From NCBI RefSeq assembly GCF_021277265.1, contig NZ_JAJSOH010000003.1, forward strand, positions 310,001 through 374,000: DNA of 64,000 nt. Reading direction: 5' to 3'. The position numbers were made by a program, and so were the translations under genes. Positions 33,591 through 43,585 of this stretch are shown here, piece after piece. Positions within the stretch are counted from its first letter, which is position 1. Every line of letters starts with the position of its first letter. The stretch comes from Kineosporia rhizophila (GTDB taxonomy: Bacteria > Actinomycetota > Actinomycetes > Actinomycetales > Kineosporiaceae). The notes below the pieces were generated by a model. It did not search any database. It worked only from the letters and a program-made list of their open reading frames with translations, and was not told the origin of the DNA.

Positions 33591-33656
33591 TCGGGTGGTG
33601 CAGGCTGCCGCGTGCCTGCGGGGAAACGATCGGTCGTCGTTGGCCCGCGCATCGGT

Positions 33657-35420
33657 TCAGGCTGCCGGGACGGTGACGGTGAACGTCGTCCCTTTCCCGA
33701 GGCTGCTGGCCACTGTGATCGTTCCGGCCTGGGCCTCGAGGAGCTGACGGGCGATGGCCAGGCCGAGGCCGCTGCCGCCCGTGGCCCGGGCCCGGGAGTG
33801 GTCGGCGCGCCAGAACCGGTCGAACACGTGTGGCAGATGCTCGGGTGCGATCCCGACCCCGGTGTCCTCGACCGTGATGACGGCCCGGTCCCCGGCGCGC
33901 GAACCGCTGACGCGCACCGTCCCGCCGGCCGGGGTGTAGCGGATGCCGTTGGAGACCAGGTTCCCCAGCGCCTGGCGTAACCGCACGGGGTCGGCGAGCA
34001 CCGGGACGCCGTCGTCCACCGCGTCCGTCAACCGCACTCCGGCTCCCTCCGCCCCGCCCCGATGCGCGTCCACCACGAACTCCACGACCTCGCGCAGGTC
34101 CAGGCGCACCGGCCGGACCCGCAGACGTCCTGCGTCCGCTGCTGCGAGGTCGGACATGTCCCGCAGGATGTGCTCGAGGACGACGGTCTCCTCGTGCAGC
34201 AGTTCGATCAGGTTCGTGTCGGGCTCGGCCAGGCCGTCCTGGGTCGCCTCCAGCCAGCTGCGGATGTTCGTCAGGGGACTGCGCAGCTCGTGCGCCACGT
34301 CGCTGACCAGGGCGCGGCGCTGTTCCTCGGCGGTGTCCCGGCGCTGCATCGCCTCGTTCAGGGCGAGGGCCACCGCACCGATCTCGTCCTTCGACAGGAC
34401 CGGTACCGGCTGCTGGCGGGCCGCGCCCTCGGCCAGCACCCGCAGCGGGCGCACGAGCCGGCGGCCCACCAGCACGGTCAGCGCGGCGGCGGCCAGCACC
34501 ACCGCGCCGGCCACCAGGACGATGCGCACCACGTTGTCCCGGGACAGCTCGAACGTGGTCGCGGCCCGGCCGGTGTCGGGGTCGGTCAGGTACAGCTGGG
34601 CCGCCGGTGCTGTCCACGGGCGCAGCTGCTCGCGACGGGAGCGGTCCAGGCAGGACTGCAGCCGGTCGTTGCTGCTGGGGCGGGCCGTCCTGTCGACCAC
34701 CGCGAAGGTGGGGGGCATCCGGGTCGGGTTCATCGCCACGACGATCTCGACGGCGTCGCGGGCCTTGCCCAGGCACTGCGCCACGTCCTGCCTGAGCGCC
34801 TTCAGGGCGCGTCGCTCGGTGGGCAGGTACTGGCTGGAGAACACCGAGGTGCACGCGGGTGCCTCGCCGCTGGGGTCAGCAATGATCTCGACGATCCAGC
34901 GGCCGCTGGGGGACTGCTCCAGCTGTCCGCGCGCGCTGATCTTGCGAAGACAGCTCATGACGTCTGTGGTCAGTTTCCGGCTCATCGTCACCTCGTCGGC
35001 GGTGAGCCGGAAGGGGCCGACCGCGCGGGCGTCGAACGTGCCCGGCTCGCCCGGCGGGCCCGTGTCGGTGCGCAGTGGATCGATCGTCGCCACCGGCTGG
35101 GCGCCCGGCAGCGCGAGACCGGGGGCGGAGTCGGCCAGCACCTGCTGCTCGGGGGTGGTCAGGGTGACGCGCCGCTCCAGGACGGCCGCCTGCTCGGTCA
35201 CCAGGTCGTCCACTCCCGACCAGTTCGGGTGGGTGGCGGCGTACTTCGTCAACGTGTCGTACAGAGCCCTTTCGTCGGACAGGGTGCGCCCCTGGGCCTG
35301 CTGCAGGGCCTGGGTGGCGGTGCGGGTGGCCAGCCAGGCGGTGGCGGTGACGGCCATCACCACGATGAGCAGCGAGGTGGCCAGCAGCCGGGTGAGCAGC
35401 CGGTGCCGTAGGCGGATCAT
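33657..35420 (-). CDS. sensor histidine kinase of Cys4 system 1
   Basis: This is a 587-residue membrane kinase. It has a first helix at about 8-30, an extracytoplasmic domain at 31-297, a second helix at about 299-318, HAMP (about 320-370), a phospho-acceptor His377 in V-A-H-E-L-R-S-P-L-T-N and an ATP domain with N-L-V-S-N-G, D-T-G-V-G-I and G-S-G-L-G-L. The outer domain has four cysteines at 157, 190, 216 and 257. Their spacing closely follows that of the lipoprotein at 39156, a strong hint of a shared domain. Its start overlaps the response regulator stop by 4 bases. Last gene of the six-gene system. Confidence 0.9.
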   Translation of the reverse strand: MIRLRHRLLTRLLATSLLIVVMAVTATAWLATRTATQALQQAQGRTLSDERALYDTLTKYAATHPNWSGVDDLVTEQAAVLERRVTLTTPEQQVLADSAPGLALPGAQPVATIDPLRTDTGPPGEPGTFDARAVGPFRLTADEVTMSRKLTTDVMSCLRKISARGQLEQSPSGRWIVEIIADPSGEAPACTSVFSSQYLPTERRALKALRQDVAQCLGKARDAVEIVVAMNPTRMPPTFAVVDRTARPSSNDRLQSCLDRSRREQLRPWTAPAAQLYLTDPDTGRAATTFELSRDNVVRIVLVAGAVVLAAAALTVLVGRRLVRPLRVLAEGAARQQPVPVLSKDEIGAVALALNEAMQRRDTAEEQRRALVSDVAHELRSPLTNIRSWLEATQDGLAEPDTNLIELLHEETVVLEHILRDMSDLAAADAGRLRVRPVRLDLREVVEFVVDAHRGGAEGAGVRLTDAVDDGVPVLADPVRLRQALGNLVSNGIRYTPAGGTVRVSGSRAGDRAVITVEDTGVGIAPEHLPHVFDRFWRADHSRARATGGSGLGLAIARQLLEAQAGTITVASSLGKGTTFTVTVPAA

Positions 35421-36100
35421 GCGCCCAGCCGGTAGCCGACGCCGTAGACGGTGGTGAGGTACTGCGGACGACGGGGGTCGGGCTCGATCTTGCGGCGCAG
35501 GTTCAGCACGTGCATGTCGATGCCGCGTTCGGTCGCGCCGCGCTCCAGCCCGGCGGTGTGCTGCAGCAGCTGGCCCCGGCTGAGGACCGAGCCGGGCCGG
35601 GACGCGAGCGCCGCGAGGACCGCGAACTCGCCCGGGGTGCAGTCGATCTCGGTGCCGTCGAGGAAGGCCTGGTGTCGTTGCGGCAGGACGACGAGGGGGC
35701 CCACGCGCAGTACCGGTTCGGCGTCGCGGTGGCGTGCGGCCCGGCGCAGCAGCGTACGGACGCGTGCGGTCAGTTCGCGGGGGCTGAAGGGCTTGGTCAT
35801 GTAGTCGTCGGCCCCGACGTCCAGCCCGGTGAGCAGGTCGTCCTCCTGGGACAGGGCCGTGAGCATGAGGATGGGCACGTCGGAGATCTCGCGCAGTCTC
35901 CGGCAGACGCTCAGCCCGTCCAGGCCGGGCATCAGGACGTCGAGGACGACCAGGTCGGGTCGCCGGGTGCGGGCCAGGTTCAGGGCGGTGGCCCCGTCGT
36001 GCGTCACCTGGACGTCGTACCCGGCGTCGGTGAGGTAGCGGCGCACCACCTCGGCCTGGCGGGGGTCGTCCTCGGCGAGGAGGACGCTCGCTTCAGACAC
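35417..36100 (-). CDS. OmpR-family response regulator of Cys4 system 1
   Basis: This 227-residue regulator has a receiver domain (1-120) with Asp54 as phosphorylation site and an acidic pair at 10-11, the conserved Thr and the K-P of D-D-Y-M-T-K-P. A winged-helix DNA-binding domain (about 130-225) ends in Y-L-T-T-V-Y-G-V-G-Y-R-L. It is phosphorylated by the kinase encoded directly downstream and probably activates the exporter genes upstream. Its ATG overlaps the permease stop by 8 bases, so expression is coupled to the exporter. Confidence 0.92.
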   Translation of the reverse strand: MSEASVLLAEDDPRQAEVVRRYLTDAGYDVQVTHDGATALNLARTRRPDLVVLDVLMPGLDGLSVCRRLREISDVPILMLTALSQEDDLLTGLDVGADDYMTKPFSPRELTARVRTLLRRAARHRDAEPVLRVGPLVVLPQRHQAFLDGTEIDCTPGEFAVLAALASRPGSVLSRGQLLQHTAGLERGATERGIDMHVLNLRRKIEPDPRRPQYLTTVYGVGYRLGA

Positions 36101-37292
36101 TGGACAACGACTCCGTGGGATCCGTGCGGGCAGCCCGGACCGCCGGGTACAGGCCCGCGAGGGCGCCGATCACCACGGCTCCCCCGAGTCCGCCGAGTGT
36201 CGCGCCCGGCGGGATCGTCACCGGCCAGCCCTGGAAGGCACAGTAGCCCAGCACCGCGAGTACCCCGGCGGACACCCCGGCGGCCGCGCCCAGCAGGGAG
36301 AGCACGACCGACTCGGTCACGAACTGTGTGCGGATCTGGCCGCGGTGGGCGCCCAGGGCCCGGCGCAGGCCGATCTCACGCCGGCGTTCCAGCACCGAGA
36401 TGTACATGGTGTTGGCCACCCCGATGCCGCCGACGAGCAGGGCGACGCCGGCCAGGGCGAGAAAGAGCGCGCCAAAGGTCTGGGCCACCGCGCGTTTGGC
36501 GCTCAGGGCGTCGGCCGGGCGGGTCACCAGCACGTCGCTGGGGTGCTGCGGGAAAACCGTGGCCGCCAGGACCTGTTCCACGGCCTCGACCTGCTCGTCG
36601 CTCGTGCGCACGTAGATCCGGGTGGGCCGGCCGTCGAAGCGCAGCAGGTCCGCCGCGACCGGCCAGCCCACCATGACCGCGCGGTCGAGCTCGGCCGAGA
36701 GCGGCACCGGGTCGAGGATGCCGATCACGGTGAACCATCGGCCACCGACGAACACCCGTGCGGGCTCGTCCACTCCGACCTGGCTGAAACCGAGTCTGTC
36801 GGCGGCGACCTTTCCCAGGACCGCGGTGGGGTAGGCGGCCGTGGCCGGGTCCAGGAACTTCCCCTCGCGTACGGTGCCCTCGACGGCCTGCAGCAGGTCG
36901 GTCCGGGCTGCGAGCACGGCCAGGGCGTTGAAGTCTCCCGGCCCGGTGCGGTCGGTGCGGGTGACGCGCAGCCCCCAGTCGCCGACTGCGCTGGCGTGGG
37001 TCACCGGCCCTATGCGGGCCACCATGTCGGCGGCCTCGGCGGGCAGCTGCACCGGTGGGTCCTGGTCGGGGGCCGGGGCGGCCTGCAGCCGGTCGGTGCC
37101 CAGGGCCGAGAGCTCCTCGTCCAGGGCCTGGCGGCTGGAGGCGGGCACGGCCGTGACCAGGACCAGGGTGGCGACGCCGATGGCGATGCCCAGAGCCGAC
37201 AGCGCGGCGCGGGCCTTGCGGGTCCGGATGCCCAGCAGTCCCAGCCCGAGCAGGTCCAGCGGGTCCAGCCGGGGGGACTCAGAGCCGCGCAT
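36093..37292 (-). CDS. MacB/FtsX-type ABC permease of Cys4 system 1
   Basis: This 399-residue permease has one N-terminal helix (about 25-48), a large outer MacB-type domain (about 50-270) and three C-terminal helices of the FtsX type. The last part keeps the typical G-G-I-G-V-A-N-T-M and [13 protein letters not shown] signature before the final helices. With the ATPase (start overlap 14 bases) and the HlyD-like adaptor it forms a tripartite-like exporter of peptides, lipoproteins or antibiotics. Paralogue of the permease at 40396. Confidence 0.9.
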   Translation of the reverse strand: MRGSESPRLDPLDLLGLGLLGIRTRKARAALSALGIAIGVATLVLVTAVPASSRQALDEELSALGTDRLQAAPAPDQDPPVQLPAEAADMVARIGPVTHASAVGDWGLRVTRTDRTGPGDFNALAVLAARTDLLQAVEGTVREGKFLDPATAAYPTAVLGKVAADRLGFSQVGVDEPARVFVGGRWFTVIGILDPVPLSAELDRAVMVGWPVAADLLRFDGRPTRIYVRTSDEQVEAVEQVLAATVFPQHPSDVLVTRPADALSAKRAVAQTFGALFLALAGVALLVGGIGVANTMYISVLERRREIGLRRALGAHRGQIRTQFVTESVVLSLLGAAAGVSAGVLAVLGYCAFQGWPVTIPPGATLGGLGGAVVIGALAGLYPAVRAARTDPTESLSSV

Positions 37293-37950
37293 CGCAGACC
37301 ACCCGCCCGTCGAGAAGCCGCACCTGGCGCGGTAGCTGGGCGGCGATGTCCTGGTCGTGGGTGATGAGCACGATGGTGGTTCCCTGCCTGTTGAGGTCCT
37401 GCAGCAACTGCAGTACGGACGCGCCGTTGGTCCTGTCGAGGGCACCGGTCGGCTCGTCGGCCAGCACCAGGGCCGGGTCGTTGACCAGGGCCCGGGCGAT
37501 CGCCACGCGCTGGCGTTCACCGCCCGAGAGCTGTTGCGGGGTGTGGGCCGTGCGGTGGGCCAGGCCGACGCGCTCCAGGGCCGCGTGGGCCCGGCCCGTG
37601 CGCAGGCGGCGGGGGACGCCGGCGTACAGCAGCCCGGTCGCCACGTTCGCGGCGGCGCTCAGCCCGTCGGTGAGGTGAAAGTGCTGGAAGACGAAGCCCA
37701 GCCGGCGGGCCCGCAGTCCCGACAGGCGGCGGTCGGACATCCCGGCGACGTCGATGCCGTCGATCAGCACCGTGCCCTCGCTCGGGCGGGTCAGGGTGCC
37801 CATGATGTTGAGCAGCGTGGACTTTCCCGATCCGGAGGGCCCCAGGACCGCCACGAACTCACCCGCCCCCACGCTCAGCGAAACCTCGTGCAGGGCCGTG
37901 ACCGCGCCCGGGAAGCGGACGCTCGCGTTGCGTACCTCCAGAACGCTCAT
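37279..37950 (-). CDS. MacB-type ABC exporter ATPase of Cys4 system 1
   Basis: This is a 223-residue ATPase of the MacB/LolD class. Walker A is G-P-S-G-S-G-K-S-T near residue 38, the signature is [10 protein letters not shown] near 140, Walker B is [12 protein letters not shown] and the switch His is in L-I-T-H-D. It dimerises to power the FtsX-type permease encoded next. The start overlaps the adaptor stop by 4 bases. Paralogue of the ATPase at 41601, which has about 30 extra C-terminal residues. Confidence 0.93.
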   Translation of the reverse strand: MSVLEVRNASVRFPGAVTALHEVSLSVGAGEFVAVLGPSGSGKSTLLNIMGTLTRPSEGTVLIDGIDVAGMSDRRLSGLRARRLGFVFQHFHLTDGLSAAANVATGLLYAGVPRRLRTGRAHAALERVGLAHRTAHTPQQLSGGERQRVAIARALVNDPALVLADEPTGALDRTNGASVLQLLQDLNRQGTTIVLITHDQDIAAQLPRQVRLLDGRVVCDARL

Positions 37951-39149
37951 GACGTCGTCTCCACCACAGTGCCCTCGGCGATGCCGTCACCGGTGATCTC
38001 GACCTTGCCGTCGGCGTACAGCCCGGTCTCGACGGCGACCACGGCGCCTGCGGAGATCTGCACGCCGTACCCGCCCCCGCTGAGGGCCAGGAGTGCGCCG
38101 ACCGGCACCGCGAGCACGGCCCGGTGCGTGGTCCCGGTGAACTGCACGTCGACCGGGGTCGAACTGATGCGGGCGAGCAGGGACGGCTTGTCCAGCCCGA
38201 GCGTGACGGTGACCTTCGGGCCCGAGGCCGGGTCCTCCTCCTGGCCCGCGACGATGTTCGTGCTGACCGTGTGGACCTTCGCACGGGCCGCCCTTCCGTC
38301 GGGGAGCACCACGCGCACCCTCTGCCCGGCCCTGACCTGGTCGGCGCGCTCCATGGGCAGCTCGACCGTGACGGCCTTGGCCTGAGCACTGACCGCCATC
38401 AGGTCGCCGCCGGCGTCGTCACCCAGCCGGGCCGAGAGCGCCCCGACCCGCACGGCGCCCGGCAGGACCAGCACATCGCCCCGTCTCACCGTGCCGTCCA
38501 CGGGCTGGCTGCCGATGTTCTGCTGCCACCTTCGCACCGCAGCGCGCAGGGCCGCGGTGAACACAGCGTCGTGCTCGGTCAGCCTGACCTGGTACCCCGA
38601 AGCCTTCCCCTGCGCGCCGGGACCGGGCTCCTCGCGTTCGCTGTCGTCCTTCGCCGGTCTGGCAGTCTCGGAAGAATCGTCGGGCGCAACGTCCGGCACC
38701 CTCACCACCGTGCCCACGGCGGGCTGGGAGCCGATCTCGTATCCCATGGCCTGGAGGTTCACGGCGATCACCCGCACGTCCCGGCCGACCTGCCCGACGG
38801 TGTCCAGATCCCGGAAAGCCGGTGTGCGGCCGTAGAACAGCGTGACCGGGCGATCGTCCACCCGCAGCAGCGCGTCACCGCGCCGCTTGAGCGCCCCGGA
38901 CTTCGGCAGCCAGGTCACCACCCCCGGGGAAGCGCCTCGGATGGTGCGCTGTTTCTGGTAGCCCACCGTCCCCGCCTCGGTCCAGCTGTCCGACAGGTCG
39001 GTCCTCTCCACCGCCACGGTCGCCACCTGAACGTCCGAGAGTGGCATCGCCACGTCCTGCCGGTCTAGGCCGTGATGCACGAGATACCCGCCCCCGAGCA
39101 CCAGAGCCACCGACAGCCCGGCCAGCCCGATCATCCGCTGAGCACGCAC
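37947..39149 (-). CDS. HlyD/MacA-like adaptor of Cys4 system 1
   Basis: This is a 400-residue membrane-anchored adaptor. A single N-terminal helix (about 7-25) is followed by an outside part with a barrel/lipoyl-like arrangement and a peptidoglycan-binding-like helical segment ([12 protein letters not shown] near residue 205). An acidic Ser/Glu/Pro-rich linker lies near 155-185. It should link the permease to the cell wall or extrude its cargo. It starts 6 bases after the lipoprotein stop and overlaps the ATPase by 4 bases. Paralogue of the adaptor at 42368, with the same domain order. Confidence 0.85.
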   Translation of the reverse strand: MRAQRMIGLAGLSVALVLGGGYLVHHGLDRQDVAMPLSDVQVATVAVERTDLSDSWTEAGTVGYQKQRTIRGASPGVVTWLPKSGALKRRGDALLRVDDRPVTLFYGRTPAFRDLDTVGQVGRDVRVIAVNLQAMGYEIGSQPAVGTVVRVPDVAPDDSSETARPAKDDSEREEPGPGAQGKASGYQVRLTEHDAVFTAALRAAVRRWQQNIGSQPVDGTVRRGDVLVLPGAVRVGALSARLGDDAGGDLMAVSAQAKAVTVELPMERADQVRAGQRVRVVLPDGRAARAKVHTVSTNIVAGQEEDPASGPKVTVTLGLDKPSLLARISSTPVDVQFTGTTHRAVLAVPVGALLALSGGGYGVQISAGAVVAVETGLYADGKVEITGDGIAEGTVVETTS

Positions 39150-39155
39150 CTGATC

Positions 39156-39761
39156 TCAGCCCTTGCCGCCGAAAGCCTGCGCCTCACAGGCATTCAGGTC
39201 GGCCGTGCCCTGCGGGCTCTCAGCCTTGGCCAGGTTGGCCTTGGTGGCCGGGGCGACCCACAGTCCCTGCGATCCCTCGCGGATCTCCATGGCGTAGCCC
39301 TTGCCGGTCATGCAGGCCAGTTGTGTGCGCAGCTGGTCCCAGTAGCCGGGGTTGGTCTGCGGGTCGGTCTCCGGAGGATAGAGCGGCTCGCTGTCCGAGC
39401 ACGCATCCACCGCCTTCTGCCAGCGCTCGGGATCCATCTTGTAGGTCAGAAGCCGCCCGCCGCTCTCGCCGTTCGGCATCTTCGTGTCGGGTACGCCCTC
39501 CTGGGCCCAGCAGGCGTAGTACGCGTCGAACAGGCGCTGCTCCTCCTGCGGGGTGAAGCCGAGTTTCAACTGCCGGTCCAGTTTCGCAGTGACCGCCTTG
39601 GACGTGCTGCTGGAGGTCGTGCCCTCGGCCCCCGCCGGGGCGGCCACCGAGGCGACCGGCGTCCCAGCCGGTTCGTCACCGCCTGCGCAGGCGCTGGTCA
39701 GGAGCGCGGTGGCCAGGAGACTCATGCCTGCGAGGGTCTGTGCTGTCTTCGTGAGGACCAT
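39156..39761 (-). CDS. Cys4 lipoprotein of system 1
   Basis: This is a 201-residue lipoprotein with lipobox L-L-T-S-A-C (Cys25) and a Ser/Thr/Ala-rich linker to about residue 55. The compact domain carries cysteines at 84, 121, 150 and 192 (gaps 37, 29, 42). The same order of elements, with gaps 33, 26, 41, is found in the outer domain of the kinase of this system. It may bind the signal, the cargo or the kinase at the outer membrane surface. It is the first gene of the six-gene unit. I know no named family; paralogue of the lipoprotein at 43572. Confidence 0.8.
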   Translation of the reverse strand: MVLTKTAQTLAGMSLLATALLTSACAGGDEPAGTPVASVAAPAGAEGTTSSSTSKAVTAKLDRQLKLGFTPQEEQRLFDAYYACWAQEGVPDTKMPNGESGGRLLTYKMDPERWQKAVDACSDSEPLYPPETDPQTNPGYWDQLRTQLACMTGKGYAMEIREGSQGLWVAPATKANLAKAESPQGTADLNACEAQAFGGKG

Positions 39762-39785
39762 GCGGCTGAGCCTGGCGGCTCATTG

Positions 39786-40361
39786 TCATGAACCGGTCAG
39801 GCTGTGCCGGAGGGGTACCGCAACCATGGAGCGGCCCTGGGCGGATCCTCCTGGAATCGCTCTCGCAACCTGGCAATTGCGTCGAGCTCTCACCTCGTTC
39901 GCCTCCGGCACGTACTGGCCGAGCCAGGTGTAGAAGGTCTGCGTGGCATCCAGGACACCGGGAACGAAGTCTGCCGGATCGACGGCCCGCCGCTCCTGCC
40001 CGACCGAGAACATCGCCACCGCCCCCTCTTGGTACATCCTGAGGGGCAGCGGCTGGTCGGGAAACAGCGCTTCTCCCGCGCCGGACGTCACGAAGCCGCC
40101 GACGGTGTGCAGCACCAAGTCCATGAGATCCCCCACATCGTCCCAGTGCTCCGGCCGGATCAGGTCATGGCCGTGGTAGCTGAGCCGCAACCATCCATCG
40201 CGATTCCCCTTGCGCCACAACTGCGCTGCTGCCTGCGGTTCGGCGTAGACGTTGAGTAGGGAGGTGGCCGGTTCAGCGGCTACGCCATCGAAACTTCGCA
40301 GCATCCTGTCCGGCCGGAAGAAGTATGGGGTGATCTGCACCGCCCGGGGGGCTTCACTCAC
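39786..40361 (-). CDS. hypothetical protein between the two Cys4 systems
   Basis: This is a 191-residue soluble protein with no signal peptide or membrane segment. It looks like a mixed alpha/beta fold, with aromatic residues in the first half (Q-I-T-P-Y-F-F, W-R-K-G-N-R-D-G-W) and an acidic middle (P-E-H-W-D-D-V-G-D-L-M-D). I recognise no family. It starts with GTG and has no clear ribosome site. Because it lies exactly between two paralogous six-part systems, on the same strand as the exporter genes on both sides, it may be an accessory gene or a relic of the duplication boundary. Confidence 0.6.
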   Translation of the reverse strand: MSEAPRAVQITPYFFRPDRMLRSFDGVAAEPATSLLNVYAEPQAAAQLWRKGNRDGWLRLSYHGHDLIRPEHWDDVGDLMDLVLHTVGGFVTSGAGEALFPDQPLPLRMYQEGAVAMFSVGQERRAVDPADFVPGVLDATQTFYTWLGQYVPEANEVRARRNCQVARAIPGGSAQGRSMVAVPLRHSLTGS

Positions 40362-40395
40362 GGAACGAACCTATCGGGGACGAACTTCGTCATGG

Positions 40396-41604
40396 TCACG
40401 CCGCCACGGAGAGGGCCTCAGTCGGGGTGAGACGAGAGGCCCGGATCGACGGGTAGACGCCGGCGGCCACTCCCACCACCACGGCACCCGCGCATCCGCC
40501 CAGCACGGAACCGGCCGGGATCACCGGGGGCCAGTTCTGCCAGGTGGCGTAGCCGAGGGTGGCAACGACACCGAGCAGAGTGCCGGCCAGACCACCGAGC
40601 CCGGAGAGGATGACCGACTCCGTCAGGAACTGGGCCCGGATCTGGGCCCGACTGGCTCCCAGTGCGCGTCGCAGGCCGATCTCCCGGCGTCGCTCCAGCA
40701 CCGAGATGATCATGGTGTTCGCCACCCCGATGCCACCCACCAGCAAGGAGACCCCGGCCAGTCCGAGGAACAGCGAGGAGAAGGACTTTTCGGTGGCCCG
40801 TTTGGCGGCCAGGGCGTCCGAGGGACGACTGACGGAGACCTGCCCCGGCCGTTCGGGGAAGACCGTGGCGGGCAGTACCGCTGCGACATCCTCCAGGACC
40901 TGCTCGCGGGCCCGCACGTAGAGCACGGTGGGGTGGCCGTCGAAGTGCAGCAGTGTCTCGGCCGAGGACCAGCCGATCAGTACCGACTGGTCGAGATCGC
41001 CGGCCAGGGGGACCGGCTCCAGCACACCGATCACGCTGAACCAGCGTCGGTCGATGTAGATCTGGGCCGGCCGGTCGCTCTCGGAGATCGCCCCCAGCCC
41101 GAGCCGGGTGGCCGCCGCGAATCCCAGCACGGCGGTGGGGAAGTGCTCGTCCACGGGGGTGAAGAAGCGCCCGGAAGAGAGGGAGGCACCCATCACGCCC
41201 ATCAGGTCCGAACGCGCGGCCAGGACGCTCAGGCCGGAGAAGTCGCCGGCGGCGATCCGGTCGGAGCGTCGCACCGTGGCATGGGTGTTGGCCACGGCGC
41301 TGACCGCGGTGACCGGACCGATCCGCTTCACCATGGCGATCGACTCCTGGGGTAGTAGCACCGGTGGGTCCTGGTCCGGGATCGGCTGCGCGGTGAGCAG
41401 ATTGGGCCCCAGTTCGGACAGTTCCCGCAGCAGCGCCTGGTGGCTGGAGGCAGGGATGGCGGTGACCACGATCATGGTGGCGATGCCGATGGAGATCCCG
41501 AGAGCGGACAGGGCGGCCCGCAGCTTGCGGGTGCGCAGGCCCAGCATGCCGAGTGCGAGCAGATCGCGTGGTGGCAGCCGGGCCGCGCGATAGGTCGCGG
41601 TCAC
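40396..41604 (-). CDS. MacB/FtsX-type ABC permease of Cys4 system 2
   Basis: This 402-residue permease is collinear with the system 1 permease. It has an N-terminal helix, a large outer domain and three FtsX helices, with the G-G-I-G-V-A-N-T-M and [13 protein letters not shown] signatures. Start is GTG 41604, overlapping the ATPase stop as GTGA. It is the last exporter gene of system 2; unlike system 1, the two-component genes do not follow but lie upstream on the other strand. Cargo unknown. Confidence 0.9.
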   Translation of the reverse strand: MTATYRAARLPPRDLLALGMLGLRTRKLRAALSALGISIGIATMIVVTAIPASSHQALLRELSELGPNLLTAQPIPDQDPPVLLPQESIAMVKRIGPVTAVSAVANTHATVRRSDRIAAGDFSGLSVLAARSDLMGVMGASLSSGRFFTPVDEHFPTAVLGFAAATRLGLGAISESDRPAQIYIDRRWFSVIGVLEPVPLAGDLDQSVLIGWSSAETLLHFDGHPTVLYVRAREQVLEDVAAVLPATVFPERPGQVSVSRPSDALAAKRATEKSFSSLFLGLAGVSLLVGGIGVANTMIISVLERRREIGLRRALGASRAQIRAQFLTESVILSGLGGLAGTLLGVVATLGYATWQNWPPVIPAGSVLGGCAGAVVVGVAAGVYPSIRASRLTPTEALSVAA

Positions 41605-42371
41605 TGCCCGCCTTCCGGGGGAGCGTCGAGCCTTGCTCGGCCATGGAGGTGACGGCGCCCAGAAATGTCTGCGCCGGAGCGGATCTGAGCCATGGATGGG
41701 TCGGCGCTGTCGGAGATCATGCGTCCGTCGCGGATCTCCACCCGGCGGGGCAGGTGCGCGGCGATGTCCCGGTCGTGGGTGATGACGGCGATGGTGGTGC
41801 CTTCCTCGTTCAGTCGCTGCAGCAGGGCCAGGACAGCCACGCCGTTGGCTGTGTCCAGGGCGCCGGTGGGTTCGTCGGCCAGCACCAGGGCAGGATCGTT
41901 GACCAGGGCCCGGGCGATGGCCACCCGCTGGCGTTCGCCGCCCGAGAGCTGCTGGGGCCGGTGCTCGATCCGGTGGCCCAGGCCGACGCGGCCCAGCACC
42001 TCGACAGCCCGGGCTCGACGGTGACGGCGGGCCACCCCGGCGTACAGAAGGCCGGTCGTGACGTTCTCGACGGCGCTCAGGCCCTCGCTGAGATGGAACT
42101 GCTGGAAGACGAAGCCCAGCCACTGCGCTCGCAGGGCGGACAGCTGACGGTCGGTGAGTGCGGCGACGTCCTGCCCCCGGATCAGCACGCTGCCACTGGT
42201 CGGGCGATCAAGGGTGCCCATGATGTTCAGCAGGGTGGACTTGCCGGATCCGGAAGGCCCGACGATGGCCAGCATCTCGCCCTCGGCGATACTGAGGCTG
42301 ACGTCGTCCAGCGCTCGCACCCCACCCGGATAGGCCATGGTCGCGTTGCGGACCGTCAGGACCTCGCTCAC
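41601..42371 (-). CDS. MacB-type ABC exporter ATPase of Cys4 system 2
   Basis: This 256-residue ATPase has Walker [10 protein letters not shown], signature [10 protein letters not shown], Walker [13 protein letters not shown] and the switch His in V-I-T-H-D. About 30 extra residues at the C-terminus (rich in Arg, His, Gly and Pro) are absent from the system 1 homologue and may be disordered. Start overlaps the adaptor stop by 4 bases. It should power the FtsX-type permease at 40396. Confidence 0.93.
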   Translation of the reverse strand: MSEVLTVRNATMAYPGGVRALDDVSLSIAEGEMLAIVGPSGSGKSTLLNIMGTLDRPTSGSVLIRGQDVAALTDRQLSALRAQWLGFVFQQFHLSEGLSAVENVTTGLLYAGVARRHRRARAVEVLGRVGLGHRIEHRPQQLSGGERQRVAIARALVNDPALVLADEPTGALDTANGVAVLALLQRLNEEGTTIAVITHDRDIAAHLPRRVEIRDGRMISDSADPSMAQIRSGADISGRRHLHGRARLDAPPEGGQ

Positions 42372-43585
42372 GCGGTGGTCTCCACGAGCGTGCCCTCGGC
42401 AATGCCAGGGCCGCTGATCTCCACCAGCCCCATGGCGAACAGCCCGGTCTCGACCGGGACCAGTTCACCGCCGGAGACCTGCACCCCGTAGCCACCTTCG
42501 CGCAGGGCCAGCAGAGCGCCGACCGGAACGGCCAGGACCTTCGGACGGGCCTTGGCGATGAACTTGACCTGTACCTTCACCGTGTCCACGCCACGGGGCA
42601 GGCGTTTCTGCCCGATCTTCACGGTCACTCTGAGCTGGGACGGGGCCCCGTTGCCCTCGGGATCGTCCTGGTCGTCCGGGACGATGCTGCTGATCGCGGT
42701 GACGGTTCCGGGGACCGAGGACTGGTCGGGCATGATCACCGTGACCCGTTGCTTCTGCCTGATCGAGCTGAGGTCCTGGGAGTCCACGACCACGGTCACC
42801 CTCCTGGTCGTGCCGGTGACCTTCAGCAGGTCCTCCGAAGCCGGACCTGCGACACGGCCCGCCAGACTCTGGACCCGGACCGGTCCCGAGGTGACCACCA
42901 CGTCCCTCGCCTCCAGGACGCCGGTGGGGTCGAAACCGGCCGTGGGCTGCCAGCGTTTGATGGCCGCCACCAGTTCGGCGGTCAGGAGGCCGTCGCCGCT
43001 CTGGACCTTCAGCGGGGGAGGAGCTGACGGGTGCGGCTGCTGGCTCGGTTGCTTCGCGCTGGCTTTCGTCCCGCTGACGTCCTGCGCCGGGTCCGCGCGG
43101 ACGGCCGCGTTCTCGGCCGGTGGGACCTGCTGTGTGATCGAAGTGCCGGGCCCGGGTTGCACGCCGATGTCGTAGCCCAGGGCCGTCAGGTTCTCGGCGA
43201 CGACCCGTACGTCACGCCCGACCAGGCCCACGGTGTCCAGCGGCCGGTACAGCGGGGTGTCGCCGTAGAAGACCACCGAGGGCCGGTCGTCGACCCGGAA
43301 CAGGGAACCCGACCGTTTGATCGTCCGTCCTGCCGCCGGGAGCCAGGTGACGATGCCCTCACCGCCACCCTGGATCGTCCGGACTGCTCCGAACCCGAGG
43401 GTGCCGTCCAGTTCACGGGTGTCCGACAGGCTGGTGCGCGTCACCTCCACGCTGTGCACGGACGGTTTGGCCGGCGCCGGTTCTCCGTCGGAGGAACGCT
43501 TTCGGGCCCAGAGCAGTCCGGCTCCCACGCCGAGCGTCAGCAGCAGGACGAGCGCCGCGCTCAGAGCCTTCCTACTCCTTGCCAC
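42368..43585 (-). CDS. HlyD/MacA-like adaptor of Cys4 system 2
   Basis: This is a 405-residue adaptor with one N-terminal helix (about 6-26) and a long outside part. It matches the system 1 adaptor from end to end, including L-D-G-T-L-G-F near residue 60, V-D-D-R-P-S/V and the final [13 protein letters not shown] block. The Pro/Gln/Ser-rich linker (about 170-195) replaces the acidic one in system 1. Its start overlaps the lipoprotein stop by 14 bases. It is probably the cell-wall-side partner of the permease. Confidence 0.85.
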   Translation of the reverse strand: MARSRKALSAALVLLLTLGVGAGLLWARKRSSDGEPAPAKPSVHSVEVTRTSLSDTRELDGTLGFGAVRTIQGGGEGIVTWLPAAGRTIKRSGSLFRVDDRPSVVFYGDTPLYRPLDTVGLVGRDVRVVAENLTALGYDIGVQPGPGTSITQQVPPAENAAVRADPAQDVSGTKASAKQPSQQPHPSAPPPLKVQSGDGLLTAELVAAIKRWQPTAGFDPTGVLEARDVVVTSGPVRVQSLAGRVAGPASEDLLKVTGTTRRVTVVVDSQDLSSIRQKQRVTVIMPDQSSVPGTVTAISSIVPDDQDDPEGNGAPSQLRVTVKIGQKRLPRGVDTVKVQVKFIAKARPKVLAVPVGALLALREGGYGVQVSGGELVPVETGLFAMGLVEISGPGIAEGTLVETTA

